NCBI GenBank assembly: GCA_002633005.1
Contig: NMRA01000851.1
Coordinates: 31,206 to 80,092 of the forward strand
Direction of reading: 5' to 3'
Source: Phoronis australis
Lineage: Eukaryota; Phoronida; Phoronidae
Length of the DNA stretch: 48,887 nucleotides
Position 1 is the stretch's first letter, and every line of letters starts with the position of its first letter. Under the pieces are notes generated by a model. The model ran no database searches, was not told the origin of the DNA, and was given only the letters and a program-made list of their open reading frames with translations. This document shows, piece by piece, positions 10,683 through 22,917 of this stretch. The translations under genes were made by a program, and so were the position numbers.

Positions 10683-10694
10683 AGGGAGGGAGGG
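10650..10694 (+). repeat. (GA)n microsatellite running into a G-rich tract
   Basis: A GA dinucleotide run at about 10650-10677 passes into ggggggagggagggaggg. Four G runs separated by single A could form a G-quadruplex on the plus strand. On the minus strand the tract is pyrimidine-only and lies about 60-100 bases before the acceptor at 10591. Confidence 0.9.
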
Positions 10695-10881
10695 TGAGGA
10701 AGGGTGGAGTTATACATGGAATATTATAAAGATGGGGCAAGGGCTAGAGAGACAAATTTCATCGAACAGAGTTCATTGATCATCCGTGTGACATTTTTGG
10801 GCTTGCACAAAGGTCAGCGATGAATCGGCCAGGAGAGTTAAACTTCGAACTGAGTGTCGACTGCAAAGCATCAATTCAAAT

Positions 10882-13800
10882 GGGGCTATTCGGAAAATCT
10901 GCAATAACTAGAGGGCATGCTTGTACTAGTGGTGATAGATTAACAGCCTCGACTTCGCGAGCCCTTTAAATACATGGTGAAATGGCTTGCAGCCGTGCAA
11001 CTGAATCTGAGATTGCGTAAAAAGGGTGCTTCTAAGAGAGGAAGTAAGCACGACCTCATACAAAGGTAAGGTTTGTGATTATTTTAACAATTATTCCATG
11101 ATTATTCTACCGATGCCTGTTAACTGAGGCACTCGCCGATGTCGACTTCGCGGCAGTCAGTCGCCAGCCATTGTCTGGTTAATCTTTGTATGTTGTGACA
11201 TGTGATACGATACTTGATGTAGCAATCGGGATCTTTTCGTAGATCAAAGCATTATTATTGTTTGTAATGATTTCTTAAAGTTTATCAGTGACAGTTACAC
11301 ATCAATCAATGCTGAATGTTTATGCTGTCAACTCGATACAGGCTAATGAGTTAAGATTACAATCCAATCCCAATGGCAAAGGGTACGTGAGTGATAAATA
11401 TCCATTGCATTAGACTATTTGTTTACTCCCTATCATCTTCTTCTGGAAATCTATTACACGTTGAAATGGAAATCTATCACGTCAGTTTTCACGTAACCTT
11501 TGGTTTTTAGGTTTGAAGGCTTCTACCGTGCAGAGGAGATATGCATCGCTTCTGCGCCGTCCCTGAATGGACAAAAATTGTTTTTTAGCATTTGACTGCA
11601 GCTAACCAACAAGATCTTCCCATCCAGTGCAGATCTGTTGTCAAAGCCTACATGTACTTTCAATATTGGAGACAACGAACAAAGCCTTTGAAAAAGAACA
11701 GCTATTTTTAAAGTCATTTTGTTAAATTACTTATTCAGGCCCCAAGGGGGGATTGGCATAGGGGGTTGTAATATTTGGTACAACGTGTGGAAATAACAGG
11801 TAATACATGTTCGGGAAAAGAGCATGGTGTGGTAATTCTTAACCTTCATGAAGTCCCTTCAAGTTGATTTCATGAAACTCTTTTGCTACTTGTATCAATT
11901 GTAAAACCACGGAAATATATTACATTTTCTGAATTCACAGTGACTGAATAGTCTTAACTCATGCCTTGAAAGTCGTTATGAATTCAAAGGACTGCCATTT
12001 TTGTGAAATATCATTTTTGATGGTGCCTTAAGATTTGTAATTACTCTTAAACAACAGAAAGATTATCCATGACCCAAGTCTTTATATCGTCTATTAAGAG
12101 AAAAACGATTCCCTCAACCTTAGGCTAGAAGTATGCTTGACAGACCCATGAACCTGTAATCTGAGTTTAAAATTGCTGAAAGTATCAAAATTAAAAAGGC
12201 TTGAAAATGGGTAACAAAGGTTTGAAGTTGTCTCAAAAACTTGTATATTTTACAGACAAGTGATGCGTTTAAAGAATTGTTATGGCTAGGGATAAAAAAT
12301 AAAGACACAGTTTTATGCAATACTCATTATATACACCCTTGGTTTCTGAAAATAGCAATTATTTACTTTTATGTAAAACTGTAGACCAATCACCATATAT
12401 TTTTGAAAAACAGGGATAACATTTTGATCCAATCTGGAGTACTTAATTATTCATATTTCAATATTTGTTCCAGGATCAGTGACATTTTAAGGCCACTTCA
12501 AACTGTATCATAGACAAGCTTTGTTACTCCGTTCTCTTCCCACAGCACTTCCACAAACCAGCAGTGCTGCATGGCACAATATGCTAGTCAGTGGCCCTGG
12601 AGAAATGTGAATCGCAGTACTAAGTTACCATAAGACAATGTTCCAGTGGAGTGTCTGTGTATCCAGACGAACTATATCTGACTGCTACACAAATAAGCCT
12701 TGTTGGTGAGGATGCCCTTTCATAGACAATGAGTCATGTGTGGAAAATAGCTTATTTCCTTTCCTTGAAGAAACATGAGAGACTGAAGCTAAAGAAGACC
12801 TAGTCACACTCTGGTCTAGTTCAGAGTCTGATTTTGGGCTCAAAACGATTCAACTGATATGCTGCTGTGTTTACCTTCAATGGTCTAATTGTGGATGTTA
12901 TTGAGGCTTAATGAGGTTATATGAAAGAAAGCCACGTGTTGAAACTGGATCTTTTTTACAAGCACTTCTATAGGCCATTTAAACTAGAACCCAGTCAAAT
13001 GAAAGCCAAAAGCTGAGTGACATTAAATTTTCCTTTCAGAAGAAAGGCTTTATACTATCGGTAAAAACTTTTCAATTTGGTACAGATTATGGGGAAATGA
13101 CATTCAGTGACTGCATCAATTGTCTTATTGTATGTTTTCATTTGTAGCTAGAGTAGCTGGATAAGAATTTGCTATGCACAAAATTCGAGAATAAACAATT
13201 ATCAGTATATTTAAGAACGAATGGCAAACTGAAAAAGCACAGAAAGAAACAACATTGCGAGGGAGTCCATAATCAGGCATATCAGGTACTGAATTTCTGA
13301 AATACGCTCAATTTTCTCAGGTTATTGCTGAAGGATTGCTTTTCACTTTCTCCAACGGTGAAATAGATGGTCAGGCGGTTGGTTTCAGTTGTTTTTTCTT
13401 GCCTGTAACAGAATAGAAATATAAGCAAATTGTAAAAGAAAAGACAAGACAAAACTACTTTTGTAAGGCAGAACATACTTGACCTTTCATCTTCATGCTT
13501 ATGTGTAGAAACTAATAACCTTTGTACCCAAGTCTTATTTAATATCTGAATTAAAATAAGTGAAACAGGCTAAAAGTGATTTAACATTGTGTATTTTTCA
13601 TGACACTTAAAATGTGCTTCTGATCTCAACAAGTAAAATTCATTCTAGGTGTCAATTTTTTTCCAATGCAATGTTACGACAGTTACTGAATTAAGGCTTA
13701 TTCATGTTAATTCGATAACTGAGCTGGTGGTCCTGGGGGTGGGGTCCACGATAAAATAAGGAAACTCACTCATCTAGAGAATTTTATTGGAAACAGCATA

Positions 13801-14184
13801 GTTTTGAAGAGAAACTGCTGTGAAAAAGTCACTCTTGACTTCTGTGCATCACGTACTATACACCTCTTATCTTGGGAGCACTCCCACCCAGGACAATATG
13901 AATATGTGCTGCTAGCCTATCCGGAATCAGGTGAGTTTCCAAAAAGAAACACTTAGTTCGACTCTATAAACCTGTTATTCAGTGGAGTAACTGGTGGGGA
14001 TAACATCACCGAACGATGTTGATAGAAACTGATTGCTAAAAACTTACCAAGTAATGTTGTGTAGTCTCCGAATGGAAAAATTCCATCATTTACCAGTTGT
14101 TTACATGCAGACAGCCACGCATGCGCAATTCAATCACCACTAGTACAGCAGCGACACCGCGAGCAGAATTCTCCGAATAGCCCC
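10882..14184. mobile_element. TIR DNA transposon, copy A (about 3.3 kb)
   Basis: The left end ggggctattcggaaaatctg and the right end (reverse complement ggggctattcggagaattct) form terminal inverted repeats. An actagtggtgat block recurs inward from both ends. A second copy in the same orientation lies at 20918-25058 and is alignable almost throughout. Both copies are flanked by AT on each side, which may be part of the repeat or a 2-base duplication. No transposase is recognisable. Traces include a minus-strand ATG with a short frame ending at a GTAAGT donor near 14043, and a plus-strand frame near 13862-13931 kept open in both copies before a GTGAG. It sits in the intron upstream of the FTP exon at 10385. 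Superfamily not assigned. Confidence 0.85.
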
Positions 14185-15350
14185 ATTGGCATTGCGTTTG
14201 GCTGCGTTGATTAAGGTGTTTCAAGGTTCTGGTTTAAAATCTCACGTTATCTCGAGGGGTTTGTGGACAAGTCTATGACTTCACTCAATTATCTAGAAGT
14301 GCACTGTACATAGTGCAAGGCTTATCCCTTGGAAAGGGACAGAGGACTCCACTTCCCCCCGTATAATCCAGCATTCTTAACGAGCGAAAGGTAGAAATGT
14401 CCGCCAACAACCAACCACGTCTCTAAGTAAGTGATCATTTTATATACTACTATGAAACGGACCTTGGATTCACAGGTATTCCTTCAGGTTAACGGGTCTC
14501 AGAAGTCGAAGAGCAGAGCGTCATTTTCATCCTTTAATTTGCAGCCTAATAAACTATAAACTCATGTTTAAGATAATGTACACACAGTACGCTTGTACAT
14601 CCAAGATCAACACTTTGGTCAACTTCGCAATATCACATCGCATAAGTAATATATGATCCATGAGAATCTTTCAGATACCCTACCTTATAAATTGTTCTCT
14701 AGAACGCTGTTTTAAAAGATTGCACTTTTCAATAAAGACCTACTGTATCTGTACACAGGACTGGCATGATTTGTCTAAGCAGGTTGAAATTAGTCAAAAT
14801 CACGACAATATTTTAAAAATTGCAATAGCGTTTCTGAAACAGTACGTTGATTAGTCTTGGGTCAGGAAGTTAGTTATGTACTTGACCGTGTTAGTTTGCT
14901 AGGAATGTAACGTTCGATCTGTTTGTATTTTAAGTATCGTTACGTGAGCATCTTATTGTTATACTGGTTTACTGAAAACACTGACATTTTACCCAAAATC
15001 TGCTGGCAAAAAATCGTGCTTTTGCTATAGTTTGTACAAACTTTTCGATATACTGTAATCCTGCATAACATTGATCTCGCTGGCACATGAATATCCCAAT
15101 TAATCTTTACATAATCATCCATTTTTGAAGTTGCATGACTTTCCTTTGGGAAGGGGCCGTTTATCAAGACCAACGCAAATTAAATTTTTAGTCTTTTTGT
15201 AATATCTAAAACGAACCAATTTAAAACTGCTCTCCACATCGCAGGTTATAACTATGTGCAAATAACAGAGAAAAAAAATTTGGGTGTAATAACAGCCACC
15301 ATTGTTTAAGAAACTAATGCTAACTATTACTTTTCCACTTCATTAGCTAA
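14185..15350. other. Intronic or intergenic stretch, nothing recognised
   Basis: Short open frames (14660-14854 plus, 14940-15173 minus) show no domain or splice support. Confidence 0.5.
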
Positions 15351-15599
15351 GGGACCCGTTCCAACAAAACTGACTTAGCTAAGACAAATCTTAAATTTTA
15401 GTAAATTTTAAAATAAAAGTTAAGTTCATTTCAAAACCAATTCAAGAAAGAGATCTTAAGTTGACTTAAGTGTTTAACAGAAGTTTTGTCTTAATTTTGT
15501 CAAACTTACCGAATGTGGAAGTTTCAAAGTTTAGAAGTTAAGACAATTCTTAAACTTAAGTCAAAAATGAACTTAAGTCAGTTTCTTGGAACAGGCCCC
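15351..15599. mobile_element. Palindromic MITE, copy 2
   Basis: The element is about 249 bp, with gggacccgttccaacaaaac at the left and gtttcttggaacaggcccc at the right as inverted ends, and aactta/taagtt blocks folding back inside. It is the same family as 3242-3495 but in opposite orientation. It is non-coding. Confidence 0.85.
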
Positions 15600-18500
15600 A
15601 GATCTACATCAATACAAAGGGCGTGCTGAATAGGCCAACGGAATCAGAGCGGTGACCATTGTAAGCTAGAAATTTTCAACATGAAAAAACATACGACCTC
15701 CAGGAGCCTTCCGACAACTACAGGGATAGAATTGGGAATTTCTCATCTTGTTATCATAATCAACCTCAGTGGTGTGATTTAAAGTTGTAGGATCAGGAAA
15801 ATGCTTATCCAATATGACTCTGGGGAATTCACTAGATGAAGTAGTGCATGTCCATCAACGCGTAGGATTGTCTCCAAATGAACAGTCTGATCTTCCCTCA
15901 GGACCTGAACAAGATAGACTTGACCATTCCTGCCACGAGCTCCGATTTGTGACACAGACTGTCAATTCATTTCACTATCTGCACGTAAGGCAATCCTATG
16001 AGATTTCCTTGTAATCCGGAAGAGAAGTGAGCTCTTTGGTCCATGAAATCTGGCGATTAGTTTTTCTCCTGAGACTTATTACTCTTGTATTGTGAGCAAC
16101 ATTACGGACTCTAGTCAACGAATCTGGGACAGTATCACATAGCTTGTGAACTGATTTCAGCACGTGTGCGGAAATCCTGTCAATCATTTTTAATGATTTT
16201 GCTATACACAGTGTATAGGGTACGGCGAACATGTAAATTAACACCTTGAATCCAATATACCCGTAACATAAAAAGATACATGTAGGACTGTGAATCTACT
16301 ATCCAACACCTAACCGCATCAACTGCAAGTATATTCACTAAATTCAGGTTAAAGATCTCGTGGCGATTCATAAAAACAAAAGCACTTTCATTTTGTCTGT
16401 TGCAAATGGTCAGTTTATTAGCGACATTTATTTTTTACACGGATACATCTCTACAATTGGAAACAGAACTATTGATCACCTCATGGAGAACAATGGCATC
16501 ACACCTTATCATTAAAGGACTCTGACATTTACTGCATAGTTGTGGAACACTGTATCAATTGGAGGTTCTTCAACTGGTTCCTTGTCATATCTGCTGATAT
16601 ACAGAAACTTCGTGCTCATTAACGCCAAAAAGGTCGCACACTACAGTGGCAGCAGTGATAATTTAGATATCAAACCAGCTGCTATTGGCCTCAAGATGCT
16701 ATCCAGTCGCTCGTAATATGGTTTTGTATAACGAGAAACGTTAAAAGGGAACTGTATTTTATTCTGAATAAATTTTGGATATTTTTTCTATGAACTGTTG
16801 ATTAATTTCACAAATAATTCAACAACAAAGAGCAAACTTATATTCTCTGACCAAGCTCAAAAAATTACAGGCTTGTAGCGCTGCTTCTTGTGACGTATTT
16901 GGCGGGGGAAAAGTCACTGTCCTGTGTTAGCGTGCAGTCAAGTGGCGTTTTTCATATTGTCAGAATAAGAAATTTTAGAGTGAAATGTCGGGTCACCAGG
17001 GATACCTGATTGAGTCGAGGCAACACAAAGTGATACCCAGTCGTCGTCATCGCCAGACGAAAATTTGCCGGACGGGTGCAACCAGTCCGTGTCAACAATT
17101 TACACTGGTTTGACTGTGCCGTGGGCAGTGTGGACTCTAGCCAGTCAGTCAGCCAGCTGCCTGCCAAAACTCAGCTCTGTAAACTTGAAGACTTGGTTAG
17201 TTACCGACTATAGCTGTATGACTATCGTACCACTGTGTGTTGAGCTTCGTTAACCCCGAAATTTCAGACAGCCGTTGACAAATCAGGTACAGTTGACTTT
17301 TGCTCGTCACCTTGTCACAAAATTAAGGCTACTTCAACATATAAAGGCAACGGACCGGCGGGGGCGCATGCAAAATCTGGTATAAACGGACACTCACATT
17401 GTTCGCTGCAGCCGCTTAAGTTGAAAACAATCAAATAAACGTCATTTGGTAGCATATTTTGCCGCCATTTGTAACAAAGAAGTGGTTTGTCCGTTTCAGA
17501 AACATGGTGCACTCGACATTTCCTAAAAATTTGAGACGTCTTTCGGGACATGATGACAGCTTCCCAGCACCAAAGTTGTTCTAAATTTCGGTTTGCTGGC
17601 ATAAAAATACTAAAAACATGTAACGAAATGAAACAAGTTCCGATAATTTATTGTAACATACATGTATACGTGTACATGCACGCAACTTAGGTACCGGCAG
17701 CGACGATAAAAGAATCGGGGGAAAAGAAACTGGTAAAGGTCAGGTGACTTAATCGCAAAAGCAGACTTGAGAGAACACATCACAACTTTAGCAGCAGCCG
17801 ATGAACGATCGCTTTTCCAACACCGGTAAATACTGAAGTTAGTTTACTCTAGGAACCTGTTTTCTAGCATTACTCAAGGGTGAGATTACATGTAGTTTGA
17901 ATGACATTAATTTTGAGTAAGGTTTGGGCCAAGTCTTGGGTAATCCGGCGATGGTATGCGATGACCATCCCTTTAGAAGGCACCTTTTCGAAAAGTGTGA
18001 GCAACCGGGTGCCATAATAAAAGGTATAGCGAACCTTTTACAACACTGCAGCAAGCAACAAAAATAAGGACGATTGATACATTGATAAATTACGATGTAA
18101 AGTCTTCAAAATATGACATAAGCAATGAATGTGTAAAGCAGCCGATACCCAGCCATTCACGTAACTGACACATCAGCCAATCAGCGATCGCTTTCAGGAT
18201 TTAACCATGAATACGAATCGGCTTTTGTTTGACACGCAAGTCAGGCAAATGTGAGTTTTATTTGTATGTTAGAACCGATTAACTGCAACATCATTTTGAC
18301 TACAGTCCCCTTTAAAGCACCGTGTTCCCCTTACAGTAACGCTGTTGGATCAGAGACACAAAACATGTCTCTTTATTTGCATACTTCTTTTGTTGCAGGA
18401 GGACAATACCCTACAAAAATAACAATCCAGTTGAAGAAGGCACAGCGCCAAAAGTTTTATGATATTTGTCGCCAAGCAATCAGCTATTGAAACCTGGGCA

Positions 18501-19046
18501 GGTAATTTGATGTCATTTGCGCGCATTACACGGTTTGGCCAAGAGTACCAAAAAACAGCAGAGGTCAGGTCAATAGGTTCTTCAGGAAGGAAGTTTTAAA
18601 GTCCGACTATCTCCTTTTAAATTATACAGGCTTTTCCATAAGTTGCCTTTCACATTAGACCAGTGTTGAAGGTGGGTAGCAGTGGCACGCAGTACATCAC
18701 CCTATAAAAAGTGGGTACCACACTCGTGGTACATACTGGGCTTCCCATATGCCAATGATGGCAATGTGTCGGGCTTCGTAACCAGTAACCGTCGAACGAT
18801 TAATGACGGGATTTAAGCCCAAGTAATCAAAACCTGTTTGAACCATTTGGCTTAATAACATTGGGATGTATCTGCAGGAATTGAAGGAGAATACCATCCG
18901 ATTGAATTAGTTTTTTTTACCTTCTATATCCACATCGCCTCTTACACGGTCGACCTCATCTTGCCGAGAGGTGTTGCGTAACCTGTGAGGAAAGTGAGAA
19001 ACGACGCAGTGACGTCAGTGTTTCGTCTGCTCAGTGACTACCACTA
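15600..19046. other. Stretch without a firm gene
   Basis: I found no domain-bearing exon here. A 95-codon minus-strand frame (17315-17602) ends usefully at a phase-1 GTGAGT near 17397 but has no domain, so it is not called. The remainder is unassigned intron-like DNA. Confidence 0.4.
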
Positions 19047-19301
19047 TATTGCGGTGTATCGTTCCCGCTTGTCGGAATTATGAAGCAACCAAGAGAGCCC
19101 GGAATGCTTAGGAAGTGGCTCGCAGTAGTGAAGAATGAAAGGTACACTGTTAATAGCAAGTATGAAGCCGTGAATCATCTCCGTGTCTGTGGCCGGCATT
19201 TCTTCGACAGTGATTTCTATGACGAATTCCGGCTTACCAAAGAAGTATCCATACGTTCCATTGCCTGTGCATGTTCACGGCGCCTCTCTAATATTTCTTG
19301 A
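19047..19301 (+). pseudogene. THAP zinc-finger fragment (transposon-derived)
   Basis: The plus-strand frame contains RKWLAVVKN, then LRVCGRHFFDSDFYDEF. This is the R-W middle and the C-x2-H-F end of a THAP (C2CH) DNA-binding zinc finger. Upstream in frame, YCGV corresponds weakly to the first cysteine, but the second metal-binding cysteine and the C-x2-4-C spacing are not intact, and a TGA lies in frame at 19035. The THAP domain is the DNA-binding part of P-element and Kolobok-type transposases, among others. About 310 bases downstream begins the 3' part of a TTAA-ended element (19612-20487), which probably belongs to the same insertion. Broken and unlikely to be functional. Confidence 0.6.
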
Positions 19302-19611
19302 TCATTGTACATCGGTTCGAACTGATAGCCTGTGAAACCTAAGGACCCGACCCGATGAGCTCTCGACTAAGTCAGGACTGGCGCCGGACGAGTTGCCAAG
19401 TAGATATTTATTATTCTGCGTTCCGTTTCAAAATGAATTATTCTCATCCTAACCAATGCTTACATAAAACTGAAACAAAATTTGTCTCAATAGATAAAAT
19501 TACAATGCCTTTGCGGTGTTCGTGAGCTCCAATGTTGAGAAACCAGCAATGAACAAACCACTTCGTTATCGTTTTTTGATGCCGGCAGCAAAGGTAGTCC
19601 GTTTAAGCGCG

Positions 19612-20487
19612 TGCTTATTCAGTGTTTGCTAACAGAAAGCTGTTTTGGAACAATTACTCGATTTTGTATGCTATGGTCACATGTTAGGGGAATTTTTATT
19701 TAGAAATACAAATACAGTATTCAACTCATTGTTTCTGCACAACCTTTGCTCTGACGGTCTGTGGAAGGGGAAACCGTTTTCGCCGCCCCCGAAAAGTAAG
19801 TAGATTTTCAGTTTCGTGGCTAATTCACATAAATAATTACGTGCAAATTATTTCTTTGGATCATTTCAAATGAGAATATGTTTATACATGTAGTCTTTTC
19901 GTGACTGCAGGTTTTGTTTCCAACTCAAGGTGGTTTATGTTCGTGCCAGTCTCGGCGTTCGCGACGGGCCTGATCGAGTTCCGAGCCATCGGTCAGGATA
20001 ACAAGCGATTTGCGTGTTCAGAACTCAAAAAATCGCAACTCTAAACAACACAGATCTAGGTTCTCCTATCTGTATTTCACGGAAAAATACTTTGAATTTA
20101 TCTCCGAACATACCTCAAACTTCTGCTACGGACCTTGGTAAAATGGCATGCAGATCTTTGTAGGCTACGGTGTGTCCAAAGACCAATAAATCCGTAACAG
20201 CGAAATAAAACAACACGTTTGTATAAGAACTCGGTGTACTTTTAAGGGATTTACATCGAAATTTGATGCTTTATTGGTGATAAACGATGATTTCAAGCGG
20301 TAAGCTGACACCAATAACCAGTGTTGTGAACTCCTGAACAGACTGCGTGTGAAACCAATTGGAAAATTTCAACACCTCGTCTGCCGTCAGGTGTCAGGTG
20401 ACGCAACCGAACGTGCCGTTGTCGAGTAGAACTACTCGATCTAAATTGATACAAAATAGGTTGTTTTTTGGTGGCATTCTCCTTTAA
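19612..20487. mobile_element. 3' part of a TTAA-ended DNA element, copy 1
   Basis: Homologous to 35632-36554 along its whole length. Shared landmarks are cagaaagctgtt, ggtcaca, ttaggggaat, the ctgacggtctgtggaagggg block, ggcctgatcgag, the cgtctgccgtcaggtgtcag block and the terminal ttgttttttgg...cattctcctttaa. A short frame ending in SDGLWKGKP plus a few residues is also kept in copy 2. The end CCTTTAA resembles the Kolobok-like elements at 29836 and 43731, which are also bounded by TTAA. With the THAP fragment at 19047 it suggests a THAP/TTAA-type transposon of about 1.5 kb. The left terminus was not identified. Confidence 0.7.
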
Positions 20488-20537
20488 GTGACGGGCGGTG
20501 GGCTGCAGACTGGGTATGTAGGTAGTTCGTGCTCTCA

Positions 20538-20873
20538 TCATGTAGCATCCTTATGATATCGGAAAAAAGAGTTCAGGTGCCTGTACTGTACACAATGCAG
20601 ATCGCTGGTTCGTGTCTTTGCGAGTCGGTCTACATTTTCGTTGCTGTTAATACCTACATGGACCCTCACCCAGTGTTCATTGACGTTTGTTACAACTGCA
20701 AGTTTGTTAATCTCATTAGCGCAAGCATTAGACAAGACACTTGGTTTCTGCAGGGGTTTTACTGCAACTTTGGTAATTGAAAACATGGTAATGGACCGGT
20801 TGACCACCTTTTCATTGTACTCGCGTGACATAAACAATGATACTTCCAAGCAGCTCAAAACAAGCAATCGCAT
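20538..20873 (-). pseudogene. RNase H domain fragment of a non-LTR retrotransposon
   Basis: The minus-strand frame of 111 codons contains AVKPLQKPSVLS, then NEHWVRVHVGINSNENVDRLAK. This matches the C-terminal RNase H pattern W-V-x-x-HVGI-x-x-NE-x-x-D-x-LAK seen in retroposon polyproteins, where the His and final Asp are catalytic-site residues. No reverse transcriptase motif is visible next to it and the fragment is bounded by other transposons (ending 20487 and starting 20918). It is a truncated relic, degraded at the usual glycine position (RVHVGI for PGHVGI). Confidence 0.65.
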
Positions 20874-21529
20874 CTATTTATATGTTACAAAGCATAATTA
20901 ATACATGACTGCATAATGGGGCTCTTCGGAAAATCTACAATAACTATAGGGTGCGCGTGTACTAGTGGTGATAGATTAATAGCCTCGATTTCGCGAGCCC
21001 TTTAAATACATGGTGAAATGGCTTACAGCCGTTCCAACTGAATCTGAGATTGCGTAAAAAAGGGGCTTCTACATGTATGAGAGGAAGTAAGCACGACCTT
21101 ATACAAAGGTAAGGTTTGTGATTATTTTANAAATGCTTACAGCCGGACAAAATGTTGTGATATCCTAGATCCGCCACTGCAATCAATGCTGATTGTTTAT
21201 GCTGTCAGCTCGATACAGGTTAATGAGTTAAGATTACAATCCAAGCCCAATGATAAAGCGCGGTACATGACAAATATCCATTGCGTTAGACTATTTGTTT
21301 ACTCACTATCATATGTCTTCTGGAAATCTATTACACGATGAAATGGAAATCTATCACGTCTGTTTTCACGTAACCTTTGGTTTTTAGGTTTGCGGGCTTG
21401 TACCGTGCAGAGGAGACATACATCGCTTCTGTACCATCCCTGAATGGACAAAAATTGGTTTTTAGCATTTGACTGCAGCTAACCAGCAAGATCTTCCCAT
21501 CCAGTGCAGATATTTTGTCAAAGCCTACA

Positions 21530-22917
21530 GTACAGCCAGTGAATTATTAGACTCTCTCCGGTGTCTCTCCGGTCTAGCCACCCGTGACCGTAACCGGAGA
21601 CAGACCGGAGAGTGAGACGTGAATCAACCGTGACAGCTGGAATGAGCCTAACCCGGATTTTACCGTGAGTTAGGCGTGAACAAAGCGCGAGCCAGCCGTG
21701 AGCCAGGCGTGAGTTTACCTACATCGCAGATGAAAAAGTAATTTATCAAAATTATATCAGAAACTAGCAGTTATGTGTGTGTTCTCATACACTTTTGCTC
21801 ATGTGAGGTTTATTTTTTTGAAATCGTCACGTTCAGCAAAAGACCAAAATTTTCTTCTCAAATCTTAAGTCACTTCAGGAAACAGACCTGTGGACTATAC
21901 TTTTCACTTATATATAATTATTTGTTTTTATATAAACTAATAAAGAATCTTAACACGCGTGTACATGGCGAACTTATTCAATTGCCTCCACGATATAAAG
22001 GAGCATAGCATGTCAATTCTCAGCACATTGATACCAAGTTCCGGCTTCAAGCGGAGAAAACTGATCGTGCCCATGCATTTGACCAGTCAAACAGATCACT
22101 GCTATTATTATTTTAGTGAAGAAGTACCCCGGAGATACTGTGAACTCAGTCGAAACGCATGTACTACGTGGATGGGGTTACAAATACACTGTAATTTAAC
22201 TGCACTACGGATTGAGGACTTTTTAGTCAAAACATTTGCTTGCAGGAAGGGATGGGTATGTCAGAGTGGCGGCCTATTGAATTTTTGTGTACCCCAGTGC
22301 GGTGAAAAAATTTACGAAGTGACACAATACTTCAAAAGATGCATAGGCTATTTTTAGGGCAAATTAACTATACCAACACGTGACAAGTTTATAGGAGTCC
22401 ACAGCCATGTAAAGACGACTCTGGACACAGGGTTGCGTATATTCGTATTTACTAATCGTGGTTATTGTACATGTATGTCGTTGATGGGACTGGCTCTTAA
22501 GTCGTAAATAGAAAATGTACATGTAACCGTAACACAAGATGAGCTGCAGGAAGACGTTTGTATGAACAACACGTGGAATTACAAAGTGTAACCCAAGTGT
22601 AATAGGTGAATGCTTGCAAAGATACTATATAATATACTATAATGTCTTTGCAACTTGTCCGAAACGACAGGCAATCAAGACGTTACAGGTATTTTTATTG
22701 ATTAGACCGGTGCCCTACCATGGTTACCACAGGTACCGAAGGCGTGAAGAAAGCCTGAGGAAAGCGTGAACTAAACCAGAGGCAAGCGTGAGGACTACCC
22801 GGAGATTGGGCGTGAGGTGACCGTGACTGATTTCTGTCACGCCTGCGTTCCGGCTCGGCTCCGCTCTGGCCAGGCGTGAGGTAGTCCGGACGAAGTCTAA
22901 AAATTCAGTGGCTGTAC
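21530..22917. mobile_element. Nested TIR element with GTGAG-rich subterminal repeats
   Basis: Comparison with copy A defines the insertion exactly: copy A has cctacatgtactttcaa where copy B has cctaca, 1388 bases, then tgtactttcaa. The ends gtacagccagtgaattatta and (reverse complement) gtacagccactgaattttta are inverted repeats. Both subterminal regions are packed with imperfect repeats around gcgtgag/ccgtgag and ctccggt/accggag. Such subterminal arrays are typical transposase-binding regions, for example in CACTA-type elements, but these ends do not match CACTA and no 3-base duplication is seen. Family not assigned. Confidence 0.8.
21959..22357 (+). CDS. Open frame of unknown function inside the nested element
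   Basis: A 132-codon frame with ten cysteines (for example RYCELSRNACTTW, IHCN, VCQSGG, NFCVPQC). It lies centrally between the two GTGAG-rich subterminal regions of the nested transposon, where a cargo or transposase relic would sit. No transposase motif or known domain is recognised and it may be fortuitous. Confidence 0.2.
   Translation: MYMANLFNCLHDIKEHSMSILSTLIPSSGFKRRKLIVPMHLTSQTDHCYYYFSEEVPRRYCELSRNACTTWMGLQIHCNLTALRIEDFLVKTFACRKGWVCQSGGLLNFCVPQCGEKIYEVTQYFKRCIGYF

Noticed and set aside
17315-17602. 95-codon minus-strand frame ending near a phase-1 GTGAGT (17397)
   Set aside because: No acceptor in the matching phase, no signal peptide and no domain. It could be a first exon but has too little support.
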